A program made the translations under genes and the position numbers. A stretch of DNA of 13,884 nucleotides from assembly GCF_035938995.1 (NCBI RefSeq), contig NZ_DASZGI010000030.1, positions 1-13,884 of the forward strand, given 5' to 3'. The notes beneath the pieces are model-generated. The model was not told the origin of the DNA. It did no database searches and was given only the letters and a program-made list of their open reading frames with translations. This stretch comes from DASZGI01 sp035938995. GTDB lineage: Bacteria; Actinomycetota; Actinomycetes; Streptomycetales; Catenulisporaceae. Shown here in pieces: positions 1 to 8,706 of this stretch. The number at the start of each line of letters is the position of its first letter. Positions within the stretch are counted from its first letter, which is position 1.

Positions 1-291
1 CGCTCGCGTGTCGGCGACCGGCCGGTGTACGTGAGTATCGACGTCGACGCGCTGGACCCGGCGCACGCTCCGGGCACCGGAACGCCAGAGGCCGGGGGTC
101 TGATGACACGGGAGCTTCAGATGATCCTGCACGGGTTCGCCGGTCTGCGGCTGGTCGGCGCCGACATCGTGGAAGTGTCCCCGCCCTACGACCACGCGGA
201 GATCACGGCGCTCGCGGCGGCGAACCTCGCCTACGACCTGTTGGCCTTATTCGCGCTTGACGCCGAGGCTCCGCGCGACGGAACGCATTAA
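1..291 (+). CDS. Agmatinase/arginase-family ureohydrolase, C-terminal part (5' end outside window)
   Basis: The frame is open from base 1 to a TAA stop and encodes the last 96 residues of a ureohydrolase that is normally about 310-320 residues long. The family splits guanidino compounds (agmatine, guanidinobutyrate, arginine and similar) into urea and an amine at a two-manganese centre. The metal-ligand signature S-I-D-V-D-A-L-D-P is visible at fragment residues 12-20, followed by the family's A-P-G-T-G-T-P-E-A-G-G loop and, nearer the end, D-I-V-E-V-S-P-P-Y-D, which closes the active site. The 3' end is followed within 20 bases by a strong hairpin, so transcription probably stops here. Substrate specificity (agmatinase, guanidinobutyrase or guanidinopropionase) cannot be told, because the specificity loops lie upstream of the window. 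The nitrogen-salvage theme fits the pyrimidine/hydantoin operon further right, but the exporters between them argue against a shared transcript. Confidence 0.9.
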   Translation, partial: RSRVGDRPVYVSIDVDALDPAHAPGTGTPEAGGLMTRELQMILHGFAGLRLVGADIVEVSPPYDHAEITALAAANLAYDLLALFALDAEAPRDGTH

Positions 292-305
292 GGCGTAATA
301 ACCGG

Positions 306-331
306 GAGGCGGTAGGATGCCCTACCGCCTC
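306..331 (+). terminator. Hairpin terminator candidate after the ureohydrolase gene
   Basis: A perfect 11-bp stem (306-316 with 321-331) closes a 4-nt loop, 14 bases after the TAA stop. It has no T-run, as is common for actinobacterial terminators. The loop contains an ATG (317) that could be mistaken for the start of the MFS gene. A second, 14-bp self-complementary GC block follows at 333-346. Confidence 0.6.
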
Positions 332-360
332 GCCCCGCCGGCGGGGTTCGTCCCAAGCTC

Positions 361-365
361 AGGAG
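361..365 (+). promoter_or_regulatory. Ribosome binding site deciding the MFS start
   Basis: AGGAG lies 8 bases before GTG 374, an ideal spacing. It favours GTG 374 over the in-frame ATG at 317. ATG 317 also has a GGGAGG 7 bases upstream, but both lie inside the 306-331 hairpin and would be sequestered in RNA. Confidence 0.55.
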
Positions 366-373
366 CGCAGCCC

Positions 374-1867
374 GTGACGAGCGGCACCCCTGCCGGAGAC
401 ACCCCGATCGTCGACGGTGCCGACTACAGCGGTACCGATCGCCGCAACGTCGCCCATGGCAATGGCGACCTGGCGGGCCCGTCCGTGGACGGCGCGGCGC
501 AACCCGTCGCGGCACTCGCGGCCGGAGACGAAGCGAGCGGTATACCCGGCGCCCATCCGCCCTCGCTCCGGGTCCGCCGCCTGATCCGCCGCTTCACGAT
601 CGACACCCGGCCGCTACGCCACCCCGCCTACCGCCGCCTCTGGTCCTCGTCGTTGGTCACCGCAGTCGGCAGCCAGCTCACCGCCGTCGCCGTGCCGAAG
701 CAGATCTACGACATCACTCACTCCTCCGGCTGGATCGGCATCGCCAGCTTCGCGGGCCTGGCGCCGCTCATCGTGTTCGGGCTCTGGGGCGGCGCGATCG
801 CCGACGCGTTCGACCGCCGCAAACTCATGCTGGCGACCAACTGCGGTGTGGCGCTCACCTCGATCGCCTTCTGGATCCAGGCCGCCATCGGTGTTCGCTC
901 GGTGTGGCTGCTGGCCGGCCTCATGGCGCTCCAGCAGGCGATGTTCGGCCTGAACTCCCCGGCGCGCGGCGCGGCGATCCCGAGGCTCGTGCCCAAACGA
1001 GAACTGGCCGCCGCGAACGCGCTCGGCTCGACGACGATGCTGACCGGCGCCCTGTTCGGCCCGCTGCTCGCGGGCGCGCTCATTCCGATCATCGGACTGC
1101 CCACGCTCTACCTCATCGACGCGCTGGGCCTGACGGTCACCCTCTGGGCGGTCTTCCGGCTGCCCCCGCTCCCGCCTCTCCGGTCGACCGACCCGGACGC
1201 AACCGGCACGGACACGACCGGCCCAGGCACCGCCCCGTCGGCCGCGCCCCCGCGCCGCACGGGTCTGGCCGACGTCATCGACGGCTTCCGTTTCGTCTCC
1301 GGCAAACCGCTGCTCGCGCTCTCCTTCGTGGTGGACCTGATCGCGATGGTCCTCGGGATGCCGCGCGCCCTCTTCCCGCAGATCGCCGCCACCACTTTCG
1401 CGAGCAACCACTTCGCACTCGGTTTCCTCTACGCGGCGATGCCCGCCGGCGCGCTGATCGGCGGCCTGTTATCCGGCACCTACACCCGGCTGCGCCGCCA
1501 CGGCCTGATGACGATCGCCGCGGTCGCCACCTGGGGTGTGGCCGTCACGGGCTTCGGCCTGGCCGGATCCCTTCCCGTCGCCTGCGCGTTCATGGCGCTG
1601 GGCGGCGCCGCGGACTTCGTGTCGATGGTGTTCCGCAGCGCGATCCTGCAAAGCACCACGCCGGACGACATGCGCGGGCGAATGCAGGGGGTCTTCATCG
1701 TGGTCGTGACCGGCGGTCCGCGCCTGGCCGACCTGGTTCACGGCCTCGGCGGGGCGGCCCTCGGCACCCGGACCGCCACGGTCGCCGGCGGCGCCGCAGT
1801 CTTCGTTTGCGTGCTCGTCCTTGCCGCGCTCACGCCGTCCTACCTGCGATACAAGGCCGCCGAGTAG
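374..1867 (+). CDS. MFS transporter (MFS_3/MefA-EntS-like drug or metabolite exporter)
   Basis: This integral membrane protein of 497 residues (from GTG 374) has a 12-helix layout. The N-terminal ~65 residues are polar, Gly/Ala/Asp-rich and probably cytoplasmic. The first helix follows the segment R-H-P-A-Y-R-R-L-W, typical of the MefA/EntS-like (MFS_3) branch. MFS motif A is seen as G-G-A-I-A-D-A-F-D-R-R-K at about residues 139-150, after helix 2. A Thr/Pro/Ala-rich cytoplasmic loop of about 35 residues separates the two six-helix halves. The second half carries the related R-G-R-M-Q-G segment. Family members export macrolides, siderophores and other small molecules using the proton gradient; the substrate here is not readable. 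An in-frame ATG at 317 would add 19 residues but sits in a hairpin loop. No regulator gene is adjacent. The next gene, on the same strand, is another exporter 314 bases away. Confidence 0.88.
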   Translation: MTSGTPAGDTPIVDGADYSGTDRRNVAHGNGDLAGPSVDGAAQPVAALAAGDEASGIPGAHPPSLRVRRLIRRFTIDTRPLRHPAYRRLWSSSLVTAVGSQLTAVAVPKQIYDITHSSGWIGIASFAGLAPLIVFGLWGGAIADAFDRRKLMLATNCGVALTSIAFWIQAAIGVRSVWLLAGLMALQQAMFGLNSPARGAAIPRLVPKRELAAANALGSTTMLTGALFGPLLAGALIPIIGLPTLYLIDALGLTVTLWAVFRLPPLPPLRSTDPDATGTDTTGPGTAPSAAPPRRTGLADVIDGFRFVSGKPLLALSFVVDLIAMVLGMPRALFPQIAATTFASNHFALGFLYAAMPAGALIGGLLSGTYTRLRRHGLMTIAAVATWGVAVTGFGLAGSLPVACAFMALGGAADFVSMVFRSAILQSTTPDDMRGRMQGVFIVVVTGGPRLADLVHGLGGAALGTRTATVAGGAAVFVCVLVLAALTPSYLRYKAAE

Positions 1868-1937
1868 AGCACACCAGGCTTCGCTGAGCATCCGTCACCA
1901 CAGTCGCCCCACGCGTCCAAGCTGTCCCGATTGCGTG

Positions 1938-1970
1938 ACAGATCCACTGCGCCGGGTTTTGGTGATCTGT
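1938..1970. terminator. Bulged inverted repeat, possible terminator of the MFS gene or an operator
   Basis: ACAGATC (1938-1944) is the exact reverse complement of GATCTGT (1964-1970). Two more pairs (A1946-C1947 with G1962-T1963) form if C1945 is bulged. A pyrimidine-rich stretch, GTCTTTCC, follows on the + strand. It could end the MFS transcript, 70 bases after its stop, or it could be a binding site for a repressor of the exporter downstream. The sequence does not decide between these. Confidence 0.3.
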
Positions 1971-1997
1971 GTCTTTCCTCACCCTCGATGAGATATC

Positions 1998-2003
1998 TGT
2001 AAT
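1998..2003 (+). promoter_or_regulatory. Possible -10 element upstream of the MMPL transporter gene
   Basis: TGTAAT matches 5 of 6 bases of the sigma-70/HrdB -10 consensus and lies in an AT-richer patch (AGATATCTGTAATAAAT). The region 17 bases upstream (TTCCTC) is a poor -35 match. If used, the leader would be about 170 bases long. A second weak pair, TTCCTC (2085-2090) and CATAAG (2108-2113) with a 17-base spacer, lies closer to the gene. Confidence 0.25.
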
Positions 2004-2181
2004 AAATCCGTGACTACGGCCGGTTGGGTCGATTCGGGCTGGCATTGTGGTCGCTGTGCACCGCTCGGCGGACATGCCGGGCGGTTCCTCATTTCTCCAT
2101 ACAGCTTCATAAGGATCCATTCATCGCATAACAGCACGTTTCGTTCCTCACGCGCGGCGCTGTTCTACCCAGGGAGACTGA

Positions 2182-4470
2182 GTGACGGCGCTCGCACGGT
2201 GGTGCCATACCCATCGGCTGCTCGTGGTCCTTGTGTGGATCGCGGCCCTGGTCGGGCTCGGCGCCGCGACGATGTCCGCGGGCAGCGCCTACGGCAGCGA
2301 GTTCTCCCTTCCGAACACCGACTCGACCAAGGCGGACACGCTCTTCTCGCAGGCTTTCCCGGCGCAGCGGGGCGACGCGGCGACCCTTGTCTGGCGCGTG
2401 ACGAGCGGCACCGTGCGCGCCCCCGCGGTCGAGGCTCGCATGTCCGCGACCCTCGGCTCTGCCAGTCGGCTGCCTGATGTGACCCAGGTCGCCAGCCCGT
2501 ACTCCCCCGGCGGCGTCGGCCAGATCAGCGCGGACGGCAAGACCGCCTACGCCACGGTCCAGCTGGCCGACAGCGGCAAGCAGCTCTCCAGCGCCCAGAT
2601 CCATACCCTGATCGACACCGCGCAGAAGGCCGCAGACCCCGGCCTCCAGGTCGAGCTCGGCGGCGGCGTGATCCAGTCCACCGAGCAGAGCCCCGCCTCG
2701 GACAGCGAGATCGTCGGCATCATCGCCGCGGCGATCGTGCTGTTCCTCGCCTTCGGCTCGCTCTTCGCGATGGCGCTGCCGATCCTCACCGGTGCGGCGG
2801 GCGTCGGCGGCGGCCTGTTCGCGGTCGGGCTGCTGAGCCACGCGATGAACATCGCCGACTTCGCGCCGACCCTCGGCGCGCTCATCGGCCTCGGCGTCGG
2901 GATCGACTACGCCCTGTTCATCGTGACGCGGTTCCGCTGCGCACTGCGCTCCGGAAAGTCGGCGGGCGAGGCAGTCGCCACCGCGGTCAACACTTCGGGA
3001 CGCGCGGTGCTCTTCGCCGGCGGCACCGTCTGTATCGCGCTGCTCGGCATGTTCGTGCTCGGTCTCGGCTTCCTGGACGGGGTGGCGCTGGCCGCCTCGG
3101 TCACCGTCGGGTTCACCGTGCTGGCCGCGCTCACCCTGCTGCCGGCGATGCTCGGCGTCCTCGGGCCGCGGGTGTTCAGCCGGCGCGAGCGGCGGCGGAT
3201 CGCCGCCGGTGAGCAGCCCGGCACGGAGCCCGGTACAACTGCGCACGGAACCGAGGACAAGTGGGGTCTGTGGCGGCGCTGGGCGCGAGCCGTGGAGCGG
3301 CGGCCGCACCTGACGAGCGTGGTCGCGCTCCTGCTGATGGTCATCTTGGCGATACCGACGCTGTCGCTGCGACTCGGCGCCGCGGATGCCGGGAACGATC
3401 CGGCGGGCACCACCACGCGCAAGGCATACGACCTGCTGGCTGAAGGCTTCGGCGCCGGGTTCAACGGGCCGCTGATCCTCGTCGCCGAAACGCCTTCGAG
3501 TGCTGACAAGGCGGCGGTCGGCCAACTGGCCGCCGCGGTCGCGACAGTCCCGGGCGTGGCCCACGTCTCGCCCGTCCAGCAGTCCGCGGACGGCAAGGTC
3601 GAAGCGGTCCAGGTGGTGTCCAGCACGTCACCGGACTCGCCGCAGACCACCGACCTGATCAACCGACTGCGCGCGGAGACGATCCCGAAGGCGGAGGCCG
3701 GCACGGGCCTGCGCGTCTACGTCGGCGGATCGACCGCGACCTACGCCGACTTCGCCTCCGTGCTGAGCGGCAAGCTGCCGCTGTTCGTCGGGCTGATCGT
3801 CGCGCTCGGCTTCATCCTGCTCGTGATCGCCTTCCGCTGCCTGATCGTGCCGCTCACCGCTGCGCTGATGAACCTGCTGGCCGCGGCCGCGTCGTTCGGG
3901 GTCGTCACCGCGTTCTTCGTCTGGGGCTGGGGCTCGGACGCGCTGGGCATGGGGCGGGCGGGGCCGGTCGAGGCGTTCCTGCCGGTGATGATGCTCGCGA
4001 TCCTGTTCGGCCTGTCGATGGACTATCAGGTGTTCCTGGTCTCTCGCATGCACGAGGAGTGGGTACACCACCGGGACAACGCGCGCGCGGTGAAGATCGG
4101 CCAGGTGGAGACCTCGCGAGTGATCACCATCGCCGCGACCATCATGATCAGCGTGTTCTGCACCTTCGCGGTCGGCAGCGAACGGATCATCGGCGAGTTC
4201 GGGATCGGACTGGCCACCGCGGTGGCGCTGGACGCCTTCGTGCTGCGCACCGTGCTCGTCCCGGCGGTGATGCACCTGTTTGGCGGATTGAACTGGTGGC
4301 TGCCCAGGTGGCTGGACCGGCTCCTGCCGCACCTGCACGTCGAGCCGCCGCAAGCCGCCCTGCCCGACGCCGACGTTCCCGGCACGGACGTGCCCGCCGT
4401 CAAGCCCGCAGGCGGGCCGATCGTCATCCCGGCACAGCGCACCGCCGGGCGGAGCGTCACAGCTTACTGA
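2182..4470 (+). CDS. MMPL/RND-family membrane transporter (MmpL/YdfJ-like)
   Basis: This 762-residue protein has two tandem MMPL domains. The first helix spans about residues 13-33, an extracellular domain follows, then a five-helix block to about residue 335. A charged cytoplasmic linker (about 335-375) leads to a second helix, a second extracellular domain and a second helix block ending near residue 715. The paired Asp-Tyr motifs of the family's proton relay are seen as G-V-G-I-D-Y-A-L-F (D242, Y243) and G-L-S-M-D-Y-Q-V-F (D614, Y615). The N-W-W-L-P-R-W-L-D-R-L-L-P motif near residue 700 is typical of actinobacterial MMPL exporters and is followed by a Pro/Ala-rich tail of about 45 residues. 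Such proteins export lipids, lipid-linked metabolites or antibiotics across the cytoplasmic membrane. GTG 2182 is chosen because GGGAG lies 5 bases upstream and the protein then starts just ahead of helix 1. No TetR/MarR regulator adjoins. Cargo is unknown. Confidence 0.9.
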   Translation: MTALARWCHTHRLLVVLVWIAALVGLGAATMSAGSAYGSEFSLPNTDSTKADTLFSQAFPAQRGDAATLVWRVTSGTVRAPAVEARMSATLGSASRLPDVTQVASPYSPGGVGQISADGKTAYATVQLADSGKQLSSAQIHTLIDTAQKAADPGLQVELGGGVIQSTEQSPASDSEIVGIIAAAIVLFLAFGSLFAMALPILTGAAGVGGGLFAVGLLSHAMNIADFAPTLGALIGLGVGIDYALFIVTRFRCALRSGKSAGEAVATAVNTSGRAVLFAGGTVCIALLGMFVLGLGFLDGVALAASVTVGFTVLAALTLLPAMLGVLGPRVFSRRERRRIAAGEQPGTEPGTTAHGTEDKWGLWRRWARAVERRPHLTSVVALLLMVILAIPTLSLRLGAADAGNDPAGTTTRKAYDLLAEGFGAGFNGPLILVAETPSSADKAAVGQLAAAVATVPGVAHVSPVQQSADGKVEAVQVVSSTSPDSPQTTDLINRLRAETIPKAEAGTGLRVYVGGSTATYADFASVLSGKLPLFVGLIVALGFILLVIAFRCLIVPLTAALMNLLAAAASFGVVTAFFVWGWGSDALGMGRAGPVEAFLPVMMLAILFGLSMDYQVFLVSRMHEEWVHHRDNARAVKIGQVETSRVITIAATIMISVFCTFAVGSERIIGEFGIGLATAVALDAFVLRTVLVPAVMHLFGGLNWWLPRWLDRLLPHLHVEPPQAALPDADVPGTDVPAVKPAGGPIVIPAQRTAGRSVTAY

Positions 4471-4479
4471 TGCGACGAG

Positions 4480-4507
4480 CGGGCTCGGTGCGGCCGGACC
4501 GAGCCCG
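4480..4507 (+). terminator. Hairpin terminator after the MMPL gene
   Basis: CGGGCTCGGT (4480-4489) pairs perfectly with ACCGAGCCCG (4498-4507) across an 8-base loop, starting 9 bases after the TGA stop. There is no T-tract. It is likely to end the exporter transcript and insulate the Crp-type site and operon downstream. Confidence 0.65.
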
Positions 4508-4548
4508 AGACCCGCACACCACCTGCGGCACCAGGCCGAAACGACCGT

Positions 4549-4566
4549 GTGTGACACAGGTCACAC
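4549..4566. promoter_or_regulatory. Crp/FNR-family operator, perfect palindrome
   Basis: GTGTGAC-ACAG-GTCACAC is a perfect 7+7 inverted repeat. Its core (4550-4565) is TGTGA-N6-TCACA, the classical Crp consensus, and it also fits the GTG-N6-GNCAC form described for Streptomyces Crp. It is 42 bases beyond the mmpL terminator and about 300 bases before the permease start, so the downstream operon is the natural target. Control of a nitrogen/carbon scavenging operon by cAMP-Crp is plausible but inferred. Confidence 0.6.
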
Positions 4567-4851
4567 CGCTGCGCTGCCGGCGCCGCCCTCGCGCGGCGCT
4601 TGGACTTATCACCAAGTTCTCCGGCGCGTAACGTCGCTGAGCGTAGGTCGCCGACAAAACCTGACGTGACCGGCTGTACGAAGCTACGAGAACTCGACGC
4701 GTCGTCACGCCGCGGCTACGCTCGGTACCGATCGCCGGTCGCGGCGGTCGGCAAGATTTCACGTGCGCGCTCGTGTGCTGATCGTCGGGCAGGGGCATCA
4801 TTCTGCTTTCCGCTCCCACGATCACTGTGCAGGCCCCTCCGTCCAGGAACC

Positions 4852-4855
4852 GGAG
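4852..4855 (+). promoter_or_regulatory. Ribosome binding site deciding the permease start
   Basis: GGAG (4852-4855) stands 7 bases before ATG 4863. The alternative in-frame GTG at 4827 has only a pyrimidine-rich stretch ahead of it, so ATG 4863 is preferred. Confidence 0.6.
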
Positions 4856-4862
4856 CAGCGCC

Positions 4863-6398
<1,536 letters not shown>

Positions 6399-6420
6399 CG
6401 GACCACAGAACCACGAAACG

Positions 6421-6429
6421 AGGGTGAGG
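6421..6429 (+). promoter_or_regulatory. Ribosome binding site of the beta-ureidopropionase-like gene
   Basis: AGGGTGAGG precedes two adjacent start codons, GTG 6432 and ATG 6435. The GAGG end is 5 bases from ATG 6435 and only 2 from GTG 6432, which favours the ATG. Confidence 0.5.
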
Positions 6430-6434
6430 CAGTG

Positions 6435-7277
6435 ATGTCACAGATCGTGCGCGCCGCCCTGGTCCAGCAGAAGTGGACCGGCGAGAAGAAGACGATGATC
6501 GAGAACGCGGTCGGGCACGTCGAAGTAGCCGCGGCGCAGGGGGCCCAGGTCGTCTGCCTCCAGGAACTGTTCTACGGCCCCTACTTCTGCCAGGTGCAGG
6601 AGCCCGAGTACTTCGGGTACACCGAGGCGATCCCGGACGGCCCGACCACCAACCTGATGCGCGACGTGGCGCGCGACAACGGCGTGGTCCTGATCGCGCC
6701 GATGTACGAGCAGGAACAGCCGGGCGTGTACTACAACACGGCGGCGGTCATCGACGCGGACGGCACGTACCTCGGCAAGCACCGCAAGAATCACATTCCG
6801 CAGGTGCGCGGCTTCTGGGAGAAGTTCTACTTCCGGCCCGGCAACCTCGGCTACCCGGTGTTCGACACCGCGGTCGGCCGCATCGGGGTGTACATCTGCT
6901 ATGAGCGGCACTTCCCCGAGGGCTGGCGGGCGCTGGGCCTGGCCGGCGCGCGCATCGTGTTCAACCCGTCCGCGACCAGCAGGGGTCTGTCGGAGTACCT
7001 GTGGCGGCTCGAGCAGCCAGCCGCCGCGGTCGCCAACGAGTACTTCGTCGGCGCGATCAACCGGGTCGGGATCGAACCGCTCGGCGACGACGACTTCTAC
7101 GGCCAGTCCTACTTCGTCGACCCACGCGGCCAAACGGTCGGCGAGGCCGCGTCCGACTCCGCCGACGAGGTCGTGGTGCGCGACCTGGACATGGGCCTGC
7201 TGCAGGAAGTGCGCGACCTGTGGGCCTTCTACCGAGACCGGCGCCCAGACACCTACGGCCCGCTGACCGAGGCGTGA
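6435..7277 (+). CDS. Beta-ureidopropionase / N-carbamoyl-amino-acid amidohydrolase (nitrilase superfamily)
   Basis: This 280-residue carbon-nitrogen hydrolase contains the full catalytic triad of the superfamily. Glu44 is in C-L-Q-E-L-F-Y-G-P-Y-F, Lys118 in H-R-K-N-H-I-P, and the nucleophile Cys155 in Y-I-C-Y-E-R-H-F-P-E-G-W-R (numbering from ATG 6435). The segment after Lys (Q-V-R-G-F-W-E-K-F-Y-F-R-P-G-N) and the Y-G-P-Y-F pattern resemble bacterial beta-ureidopropionases and N-carbamoyl-amino-acid hydrolases. These release NH3 and CO2 from N-carbamoyl-beta-alanine or N-carbamoyl amino acids in the cytoplasm. That is the reaction directly after dihydropyrimidinase, encoded 11 bases downstream, so the two enzymes form consecutive steps. 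It lies 36 bases after the permease stop. D- versus beta-amino acid preference cannot be settled by eye. GTG 6432 is an alternative start one codon earlier. Confidence 0.9.
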   Translation: MSQIVRAALVQQKWTGEKKTMIENAVGHVEVAAAQGAQVVCLQELFYGPYFCQVQEPEYFGYTEAIPDGPTTNLMRDVARDNGVVLIAPMYEQEQPGVYYNTAAVIDADGTYLGKHRKNHIPQVRGFWEKFYFRPGNLGYPVFDTAVGRIGVYICYERHFPEGWRALGLAGARIVFNPSATSRGLSEYLWRLEQPAAAVANEYFVGAINRVGIEPLGDDDFYGQSYFVDPRGQTVGEAASDSADEVVVRDLDMGLLQEVRDLWAFYRDRRPDTYGPLTEA

Positions 7278-7288
7278 GGGCGCCGACG

Positions 7289-8692
7289 ATGACGACACTC
7301 ATCCACGGCGGCACGGTCCTGTCCGCCACCGGTTCGTACCCCGCGGACATCCTGGTCGAGGGCGAAACGGTCGCCGCCATCGCGGCACCCGACGGCGCGC
7401 TCGCCGCCGCGTGGCGGGATTTGGCGGACACCAAGATCGACGCCACCGGGAAGTACGTGCTGCCCGGCGGCATCGACGTGCACACGCACATGGAGTTGCC
7501 GTTCGGCGGCACCTTCGCCTCCGACACCTTCGAGACCGGGACGCGCGCCGCGGCGTGGGGCGGCACCACCTCGATCGTCGACTTCGCGGTGCAGAGCAAG
7601 GGCGGCTCGCTGCTGGCCGGGATCGAGGCCTGGCACGCGAAGGCCGACGGCAACTGCGCGATCGACTACGGCTTCCACGCGATCGTCTCGGACGTCAACG
7701 ACAAGACGCTGGCCGAGATGGACTCGGCCGTGGACGCCGGGGTCACCAGCTTCAAGATGTTCATGGCGTACCCAGGGGTGTTCTACTCCACCGACGGCGA
7801 CATCTTCCTGGCCATGCAGCGGGCCAAGGAGAACGGCGCGGTCATCATGATGCACGCGGAGAACGGCATCGCGATCGACCGCCTCGTCGCCCAGGCGCTC
7901 GCCGAAGGCCACGGCGATCCGGTCTACCACGGCCTGACGCGACCGCCGGAGCTCGAGGGCGAGGCCACCTCGCGGGCGATCCAGCTGGCCAAGGTCACCG
8001 GCGCACCGCTGTACATCGTGCACCTGACGGCCTCTCAGGCCCTCGACGCAGTCGCCGAGGCGCGCAACACCGGGCAGAACGTGTTCGCCGAGACCTGCCC
8101 GCAGTACCTCTACCTCGCCCTCGACGATCTCGCCAAGCCCGGCTTCGAGGGCGCGAAGTACGTCGCCTCCCCGCCGCTGCGCCCGCGCGAGCACGCCGAC
8201 GCGCTGTGGAAGGGCCTGCGCACCAACGACCTCGCCGTGGTCTCCACGGACCACTGCCCCTTCTGCTTCAAGGACCAGAAGGAGCTCGGCCGCGGCGACT
8301 TCTCCAAGATCCCCAATGGGATCCCGGGCGTCGAGCACCGCATGGACCTGGTGTTCCAGGGCGTGGCCGCGGGGCATATCACGCTCGAACGCTGGGTCGA
8401 GCTGACGTCTACGTCCCCGGCGCGCATGTTCGGCCTCTACGGACGCAAGGGGGTCATCGCCCCCGGCGCCGACGCCGACATCGTCGTCTACGACCCGAAC
8501 GCCCGCCAGACCATCAGCGTCGAGACCCACCACATGAACGTCGACTACTCGGCGTATGAGGGAATGGAGCTGACCGGGAAGGTGGACACCGTGCTGTCGC
8601 GCGGGGCGGTCCTCATCCGCGACGGCGCCTTCCACGGCCAGCCGGGGCACGGGAAGTTCCTGGCCCGCGGACTGTCGCAGTACCTCAACTGA
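7289..8692 (+). CDS. hydA: Dihydropyrimidinase / D-hydantoinase
   Basis: This 467-residue cyclic amidohydrolase is a typical length for the family. All ligands of the two-zinc site are visible: H65 and H67 in G-G-I-D-V-H-T-H-M-E, the lysine that becomes carboxylated, K156, in S-F-K-M-F-M-A-Y (with the conserved Y161), H189 in M-M-H-A-E-N-G, H245 in I-V-H-L-T-A-S, and D321 in S-T-D-H-C-P-F. It hydrolyses the ring of 5,6-dihydrouracil/dihydrothymine or 5-substituted hydantoins to N-carbamoyl products, which the upstream hydrolase can then decarbamoylate. ATG 7289 is chosen because GAGGG (7276-7280, overlapping the previous stop codon) lies 8 bases upstream and the protein then starts with the usual beta-strand M-T-T-L-I-H-G-G-T-V. 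Longer in-frame readings extend into the preceding gene and are not credible. True substrate (dihydropyrimidine or hydantoin) is uncertain. Confidence 0.95.
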   Translation: MTTLIHGGTVLSATGSYPADILVEGETVAAIAAPDGALAAAWRDLADTKIDATGKYVLPGGIDVHTHMELPFGGTFASDTFETGTRAAAWGGTTSIVDFAVQSKGGSLLAGIEAWHAKADGNCAIDYGFHAIVSDVNDKTLAEMDSAVDAGVTSFKMFMAYPGVFYSTDGDIFLAMQRAKENGAVIMMHAENGIAIDRLVAQALAEGHGDPVYHGLTRPPELEGEATSRAIQLAKVTGAPLYIVHLTASQALDAVAEARNTGQNVFAETCPQYLYLALDDLAKPGFEGAKYVASPPLRPREHADALWKGLRTNDLAVVSTDHCPFCFKDQKELGRGDFSKIPNGIPGVEHRMDLVFQGVAAGHITLERWVELTSTSPARMFGLYGRKGVIAPGADADIVVYDPNARQTISVETHHMNVDYSAYEGMELTGKVDTVLSRGAVLIRDGAFHGQPGHGKFLARGLSQYLN

Positions 8693-8706
8693 CCGGGAGG
8701 CGCAGC

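Larger units (their letters stand above)
1868..2181 (+). other. Intergenic region between the two exporter genes
   Basis: These 314 bases are visibly less GC-rich than the flanking genes, as expected for a promoter region. They hold a bulged inverted repeat (1938-1970) and a possible -10 element TGTAAT (1998-2003). The Shine-Dalgarno of the MMPL gene (GGGAG at 2172-2176) sits 5 bases before its GTG. No convincing gene is visible on either strand. Confidence 0.6.
4508..4862 (+). other. Long leader/promoter region ahead of the hydantoin/pyrimidine operon
   Basis: About 355 bases lack a convincing gene. They contain the Crp-type palindrome (4549-4566) and a small inverted repeat, CTTGG...CCAAG, around 4600-4617. 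The stretch after it has less biased composition (about 4600-4700). No strong -35/-10 pair could be picked: CTGACG followed 18 bases later by TACGAG is only a weak fit. The distance from the palindrome to the permease start (about 300 bases) suggests a long 5' leader, so an RNA element cannot be excluded. I recognised no known riboswitch. Confidence 0.5.

Noticed and set aside
614..1411. Long antisense open frames opposite the MFS gene, and similar ones opposite mmpL, the permease and hydA
   Set aside because: They mirror GC-rich codon structure of the real genes, are full of Arg/Gly/Glu/His and show no recognisable domain.
1830..2120. 96-codon open frame on the - strand in the MFS-MMPL gap
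   Set aside because: It overlaps the 3' end of the MFS gene, has no family resemblance and no clear ribosome binding site. The gap's composition is typical of promoter DNA.
7001..7288. Upstream extension of the hydantoinase frame to 7001
   Set aside because: The extension is an Arg-rich shadow of the preceding hydrolase gene. ATG 7289 has a good ribosome binding site and gives the canonical N-terminus.
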